In this document: piece by piece, positions 4,737 through 7,918 of the stretch
How positions within the stretch are numbered: position 1 is the first letter of the stretch
Layout: each line of letters opens with the position of its first letter
DNA from: Dehalococcoidia bacterium
Lineage (GTDB): Bacteria > Chloroflexota > Dehalococcoidia > JACVQG01
Reading direction: 5' to 3'
NCBI GenBank assembly: GCA_015661045.1
Contig: JACVQG010000046.1
Coordinates: 1 to 7,918 of the forward strand
Length of the DNA stretch: 7,918 nucleotides
Made by a program: the position numbers and the translations under genes
Notes under the pieces: generated by a model
The model's database searches: none
What the model was told of the DNA's origin: nothing
Seen by the model: the letters and a program-made list of their open reading frames with translations, nothing else

Positions 4737-6323
4737 ATGTTAGCTAAAGTTCAAAGCTGCGCCGTAATAGGGCTGGAAGGATCTCTTGTTGGGGTAGAGG
4801 TGGATATGGCTCCGGGCATACCAAAATTCTTTATAGTGGGCCTGACCGATATAGCCATCCAGGAAGCTAAAGAAAGGGTGCGGTTCGCTATCCGCAACTC
4901 CGGCGGTACCTTCCCCATGAAAAGGATATCGGTGAACCTGGCCCCCGCCGATATTAAAAAGGAAGGCCCGGCTTACGACTTACCTATAGCGGTAGGTATT
5001 CTTATCAGCTCGAAACAACTTTCAGCAGATGTTTCCAATGCTGTTTTTCTAGGGGAGCTATCCATGGATGGAAGCCTGAAACATACTCACGGTATTTTGC
5101 CTATGGTAGCTCTGGCGAAAGAAAAAGGCGTAGCAACCGCGTATGTTCCGGCGGAGGATGCCAGGGAAGCATCACTTGTTGAAGGCATAGAGATTATACC
5201 TGTATCCAGCCTTTTTGAGTTAGCACAACACCTCCAGAAAGAGGCTGTTATATCCCCTTATCAAGGTAGTGTACCTACATCTCAACCCGCATCCATATCG
5301 GCTCCGGACATGTCTTCGATAAAAGGCCAGGAACATGCCAAACGAGCCCTGGAAGTGGCTGCCGCCGGCGGGCATAATGTCCTTATGAGCGGGCCTCCGG
5401 GGAGCGGTAAAACCCTGTTAGCCCGTTCTTTGCCATCCATCTTGCCCAGCATGAGCCGGGAAGAGGCGATAGAGGTTACCAAGATATATAGTATAAGCGG
5501 CTTGTTGCCATCGGACACACCTCTTATTAACGAGAGGCCCTTCCGTTCTCCCCACTACACCATATCCCATGCCGGACTGGTGGGTGGTGGACGCTGGCCG
5601 CGGCCCGGGGAGATCAGTCTGAGCCACCGGGGTGTATTGTTTTTAGATGAGCTGCCGGAGTTCGGCAATGCGGGCCTGGAGGTGCTTCGTCAACCCCTGG
5701 AGGATAGAGTGATTACAATCAGCAGGGCGCAGGGTAGCGTCACGTTCCCGGCTAATTTTATGCTGGTATCGGCTATGAACCCGTGCCCCTGCGGCTATCA
5801 CGGAGACCCGATGAAAAGCTGCACTTGTTCGCCCAGCCTGGTTTCCCGCTATCAAAAACGCATAAGCGGCCCGCTGCTGGACAGGATAGATATTTTCGTA
5901 GAGGTTCCCAGGGTGGAGTATGAAAAGCTATCCGATGACAGGATGAGTGAAACTTCGGAAGAGGTTAGAAAACGCGTAGAGGCGGCCAGGAATATACAGA
6001 GGGAACGGTTTTCGGATGGTAAATTGTTATGCAACGCTGATATGACGGCGGTAGAGGTAAGGCAGTTTTGTCAGGTAGAGCCTTCGGCGCAGGCGCTGTT
6101 ACAGGCTGCCATGAAACGTCTGGCGTTATCGGCGAGGGCGTTTCACCGCATATTGAAGCTGGCAAGGACTATAGCGGACCTTTCGGCAGGCTCAAGGCAG
6201 GCTCTTTCGACAAGCTCTCCGGGTGAAACATTGCGGACAATGCAGGCTCCGGGCGGAGACAAGATGATAACTGCCGCTCACCTGGCAGAGGCGCTCCAGT
6301 ACAGGCCGAGGGAGCAAAATTAG
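4737..6323 (+). CDS. comM: ComM/YifB family Mg-chelatase-like AAA+ ATPase
   Basis: 528 residues, acting in the cytoplasm. ComM is a hexameric helicase that drives branch migration when single-stranded DNA is recombined into the chromosome during natural transformation; older annotation calls it a magnesium chelatase-like protein. The N-terminal ChlI domain (S5/Lon-protease-like fold) starts M-L-A-K-V, the family's usual start, and continues A-V-I-G-L-E-G. The AAA+ domain begins near I-K-G-Q-E-H-A; Walker A G-P-P-G-S-G-K-T is at 219-226 and Walker B L-F-L-D-E-L at 301-306. The family's Cys cluster N-P-C-P-C-G...C-T-C lies at 348-364. The C-terminal Mg_chelatase_C domain ends A-E-A-L-Q-Y-R. I choose ATG 4737 rather than TTG 4698, because the latter adds a non-family extension lying in the promoter. 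Between A-D-L-S-A-G-S and D-K-M-I-T-A-A-H-L there are about 21 extra residues (roughly 487-507). The pilin operon upstream supports a DNA-uptake setting. Confidence 0.93.
   Translation: MLAKVQSCAVIGLEGSLVGVEVDMAPGIPKFFIVGLTDIAIQEAKERVRFAIRNSGGTFPMKRISVNLAPADIKKEGPAYDLPIAVGILISSKQLSADVSNAVFLGELSMDGSLKHTHGILPMVALAKEKGVATAYVPAEDAREASLVEGIEIIPVSSLFELAQHLQKEAVISPYQGSVPTSQPASISAPDMSSIKGQEHAKRALEVAAAGGHNVLMSGPPGSGKTLLARSLPSILPSMSREEAIEVTKIYSISGLLPSDTPLINERPFRSPHYTISHAGLVGGGRWPRPGEISLSHRGVLFLDELPEFGNAGLEVLRQPLEDRVITISRAQGSVTFPANFMLVSAMNPCPCGYHGDPMKSCTCSPSLVSRYQKRISGPLLDRIDIFVEVPRVEYEKLSDDRMSETSEEVRKRVEAARNIQRERFSDGKLLCNADMTAVEVRQFCQVEPSAQALLQAAMKRLALSARAFHRILKLARTIADLSAGSRQALSTSSPGETLRTMQAPGGDKMITAAHLAEALQYRPREQN
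6186..6249. repeat. Repeat-associated extra segment inside comM
   Basis: GCAGGCTC occurs three times, at 6186-6193, 6197-6204 and 6242-6249. The second and third copies are 45 bases apart, a whole number of codons, and frame CTTTCGACAAGCTC (6204-6217) followed by TCCGGGTGAAAC, which resembles a dispersed repeat I recall from many bacterial genomes. The segment coincides with the residues of ComM that have no counterpart in the family, so it looks like an in-frame insertion with direct repeats at its ends. Confidence 0.45.
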
Positions 6324-6326
6324 AAG

Positions 6327-6494
6327 ATGAAACTACTGTATTTTAGTCGTCATGCACGGCGTAGAATGCGTCTCCATAACATTACTCAGGAACAGGTAGA
6401 GGAAACCTTAAGCGAACCTGAAAAAGTTGCCCCTGGTGTCAAGGGCCGTTATGTTGCCCGTAATCCGGGGATTTTGGGCTTCGTCTGCATTTGA
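6327..6494 (+). pseudogene. DUF4258 family protein, C-terminally truncated
   Basis: ATG 6327 lies four bases after the comM stop and opens a 55-residue frame ending at TGA 6492. The start Y-F-S-R-H-A-R-R-R-M-R, the helix N-I-T-Q-E-Q-V-E-E-T-L and the turn P-G-V-K-G-R-Y are typical of DUF4258, a small alpha/beta family resembling RelE-type toxins. Members are about 75-90 residues and finish with two or more strands (pattern like R-Y-L-K-V-x-Y...I-V-V-I-T); here the sequence turns into N-P-G-I-L-G-F-V-C-I and stops, so the C-terminal strands are missing. Neither other frame restores them. Two palindromic repeats follow within 25-85 bases and may mark the event that removed the end. The short protein could still be made, coupled to comM translation. 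It pairs with the DUF2283 remnant downstream, a common arrangement; a toxin-antitoxin role is a guess. Confidence 0.7.
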
Positions 6495-6515
6495 ATAACG
6501 GGCATCATTCCAGTA

Positions 6516-6535
6516 CCCCAGACTTCAGTCTGGGG
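6516..6535. repeat. Perfect hairpin repeat
   Basis: CCCCAGACT (6516-6524) and AGTCTGGGG (6527-6535) are perfect inverted arms around TC. It lies 21 bases after the truncated DUF4258 frame. No T-run follows, so it is more likely a dispersed palindromic repeat than a terminator. Confidence 0.75.
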
Positions 6536-6557
6536 CATAGATATAAAAACCCGATGC

Positions 6558-6575
6558 CCCCCGATTCATCGGGGG
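6558..6575. repeat. Perfect hairpin repeat
   Basis: CCCCCGAT (6558-6565) and ATCGGGGG (6568-6575) pair perfectly around TC. Its sequence is unrelated to the hairpin 22 bases upstream except for the same TC loop. The DUF2283 ribosome binding site follows 22 bases later. Confidence 0.75.
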
Positions 6576-6608
6576 ATACAATCGAGGAGCCATTTCCAGG
6601 AGAATACC

Positions 6609-6787
6609 ATGAGAATAGAATATGATATGATAAGGAAGTTGATGCTCTTTATATCCAATTACGTGCAATTCATCCAGATGATAATATTGATATAGAAGAG
6701 GGCGTCACTGTTGACCTGGATAAAGATGGGCATATCGTAGGTATCGAGATACTGGATGCCAGTGCTTGGTTGCATAAATCAGCGTAA
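6609..6787 (+). pseudogene. DUF2283 family protein broken by a 5-bp duplication
   Basis: ATG 6609 follows AGGAG at 6598-6602 with good spacing and begins M-R-I-E-Y-D, the usual DUF2283 start. The frame then shifts: TATGA occurs twice in tandem (6621-6625 and 6626-6630). Removing one copy restores a 57-residue protein reading M-R-I-E-Y-D-K-E-V-D-A-L-Y-I-Q-L-R, then I-D-I-E-E-G-V-T-V-D-L-D and G-I-E-I-L-D-A-S, which is a complete family member ending at TAA 6785-6787. As written, translation from the ATG ends after 28 residues with unrelated sequence. DUF2283 proteins are small beta-rich proteins of unknown function, often next to DUF4258 genes. The otherwise intact sequence suggests a recent lesion, a reversible slippage, or an assembly error. 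Confidence 0.85.
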
Positions 6788-6803
6788 TTATCAGTCCATA
6801 CCA

Positions 6804-6823
6804 CACAGGCAGGGACGCCTGTG
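6804..6823. repeat. Short hairpin repeat
   Basis: CACAGGC (6804-6810) and GCCTGTG (6817-6823) pair around AGGGAC. It lies in the 257-base gap between the DUF2283 remnant and the exporter. There is no T-run. Confidence 0.55.
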
Positions 6824-6871
6824 CCACCAGATATAAACAACTTCAAAATAAAAATACGCGAATTTACGCAA

Positions 6872-7014
6872 TTACTAATGGTCTCATAATAGTCTATAAA
6901 AGCTGCCCGAAAACGCCCCCAGCCCTGAGATTCTTCGCTTCGCTCCAGAATGACAATTTTGGACAGTCTTGAGTAATGTTTTTGGAGTCCATTTTATTTT
7001 AAGACCATTAGTAA
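6872..7014. mobile_element. MITE-like element with 13-bp terminal inverted repeats
   Basis: TTACTAATGGTCT (6872-6884) and AGACCATTAGTAA (7002-7014) are perfect inverted repeats bounding a 143-base unit with no open frame. Inside, 6923-6956 carries the repeat shared with 1732-1799. Size, perfect ends and lack of coding capacity fit a non-autonomous miniature element. I see no clear target-site duplication outside the ends, so transposition is inferred, not shown. The element ends 30 bases from the stop of the convergent exporter gene. Confidence 0.55.
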
Positions 7015-7044
7015 GTATTTTCGTGTTTTTTATACAACGAAGTA

Positions 7045-7918
7045 CTAACGGGTTTTCCCTCTCGCCAGGGAGGCAAATATACCCCCAAAGCAGAGGACTG
7101 AGAATATGATAAAGGCTGTTTTGACACTATTAAGAAAAAGTGGATAGTATTCAGGTGTTATCTGCACTCTTCCGATGTGCAAAGCGAAAACCAGCATAGC
7201 TATTCCCAGGCTCAATGTTTGCCCGATGAGACGCATCGTGGCCAGCGTCCCTGAGGCGACGCCGTAAAACTTCTTTTCTACAGAGCTCATGGCAGCATTG
7301 GTATTCGGGGATGAAAACAGGCCGAAACCCAGGCCGATAGTAATTAAAGAGGCCAATATGTACTCCAGCCCTGTCTGGTTGTTTATAAAGGTGAGCATGA
7401 TAAGACCCAGGGTTGTCAATGACATACCTATTGAGGCCATTAACCGGGGCTCAAGCCTGTCGGATAACCTTCCTGCCAGGGGTGATATGGAAGCCATAAC
7501 AACCGGTTGGGATACCAGAATAAGGCCGGCATGGGCCGGGCTGAATCCCTTAATATACTGTAGATAGAGGCTGAGGAGAAAGCCCACGGCAAAGGTGGCG
7601 CTATAGTTAATCAACGCAGCTATATTAGAAAAAGAAAAGGTGAGATTATCCTTGAAAATATTGATATTTAATATCGGGCTTTTTATCCTCATTTCCCACC
7701 ATATAAATCCCGTAATTCCAACCACCCCGGTTATAATTAACCAGACTCCCGCCATGGTGGGCAGAAGGGTAAATCCGTACATCAAGGCTACTAAACCGAG
7801 CCCATAAATAATAGAACCGGTAAAATCAAATTTTTCTCCCCTGGCCTCGGCCCACTCACCTCTGAGTTTCCACAGGGCGATGATAGCAATCACTAAACCC
7901 AGGAGGGCGGCCAGGACG
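7045..7918 (-). CDS. MFS transporter, DHA2 (EmrB/QacA-like, 14-helix) family, C-terminal part
   Basis: Minus strand, stop TAG at 7047-7045; the frame stays open to the window edge, giving 290 visible residues, so the GTG at 7893-7891 is internal and the real start is outside. It is an inner-membrane, proton-driven exporter half. After the tail of helix 6 and a loop reading K-F-D-F-T-G-S, typical of DHA2 members, about eight hydrophobic helices follow, consistent with helices 7-14 of a roughly 470-520 residue protein. The cytoplasmic loop G-R-L-S-D-R-L-E-P-R resembles the repeated motif A of the superfamily, and S-P-I-L-N-I-N-I-F-K is the usual DHA2 pre-helix 9 segment. Substrate cannot be predicted; relatives export drugs, dyes or other small molecules. 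The gene converges on the comM-DUF2283 side and no clear intrinsic terminator follows its stop. Confidence 0.9.
   Translation of the reverse strand, partial: VLAALLGLVIAIIALWKLRGEWAEARGEKFDFTGSIIYGLGLVALMYGFTLLPTMAGVWLIITGVVGITGFIWWEMRIKSPILNINIFKDNLTFSFSNIAALINYSATFAVGFLLSLYLQYIKGFSPAHAGLILVSQPVVMASISPLAGRLSDRLEPRLMASIGMSLTTLGLIMLTFINNQTGLEYILASLITIGLGFGLFSSPNTNAAMSSVEKKFYGVASGTLATMRLIGQTLSLGIAMLVFALHIGRVQITPEYYPLFLNSVKTAFIIFSVLCFGGIFASLARGKTR

Noticed and set aside
5282..6165. Several minus-strand open frames within comM
   Set aside because: They are antisense shadows of a strongly conserved coding sequence, with low-complexity translations.
7289..7567. Plus-strand open frame over the exporter gene
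   Set aside because: It is antisense to conserved membrane helices, with no start signal and no family resemblance.

Overview
The window looks like a stretch of a bacterial chromosome, most likely from a Chloroflexota lineage close to Dehalococcoidia. That assignment is an inference from gene content (a lone acyl-CoA dehydrogenase, a pilin cluster, ComM, a DUF4258/DUF2283 pair) and from the many short palindromic repeats of kinds I associate with those genomes; no rRNA or marker gene fixes it. The standard genetic code fits every gene and ribosome binding sites are mostly strong AGGAGG types.

Layout. 1-211: C-terminal end of a GxxExxY-type PD-(D/E)XK protein, then a repeat-bearing gap. 445-1590: acyl-CoA dehydrogenase, complete, with Asp in place of the usual catalytic Glu. 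1591-2126: non-coding; it holds a decayed repeat, a good sigma-70 promoter and a roughly 135-nt A-rich leader. 2127-4449: four consecutive prepilin genes, the last three clear tandem paralogues, closed by a perfectly palindromic terminator at 4480-4517. 4518-4697: two inverted-repeat elements. 4737-6323: comM (YifB), apparently transcribed as a leaderless mRNA and carrying an extra segment near its C-terminus. 6327-6787: a DUF4258/DUF2283 pair in which both genes are damaged. 6788-7044: repeats, including a MITE-like element with perfect 13-bp terminal inverted repeats. 7045-7918, minus strand: C-terminal half of a 14-helix MFS (DHA2) exporter running off the window.

How the genes may work together. 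The pilins are envelope-fibre subunits of a type IV pilus or type II secretion-like machine whose assembly genes are elsewhere. ComM is the branch-migration helicase that helps incorporate incoming DNA during natural transformation. Their adjacency suggests a DNA-uptake theme, but a strong terminator and a separate promoter divide them, so they are neighbours and not one operon. The acyl-CoA dehydrogenase and the exporter look unrelated to this theme.

I found no convincing new multi-gene system. The most unusual features are the pilin family with a shared C-terminal W-x-V-x-x-x-G-K-V motif, the repeat-associated extra segment in ComM, the leaderless comM promoter, the 5-bp duplication that breaks the DUF2283 gene, and the crowd of unrelated palindromic elements filling nearly every intergenic space.
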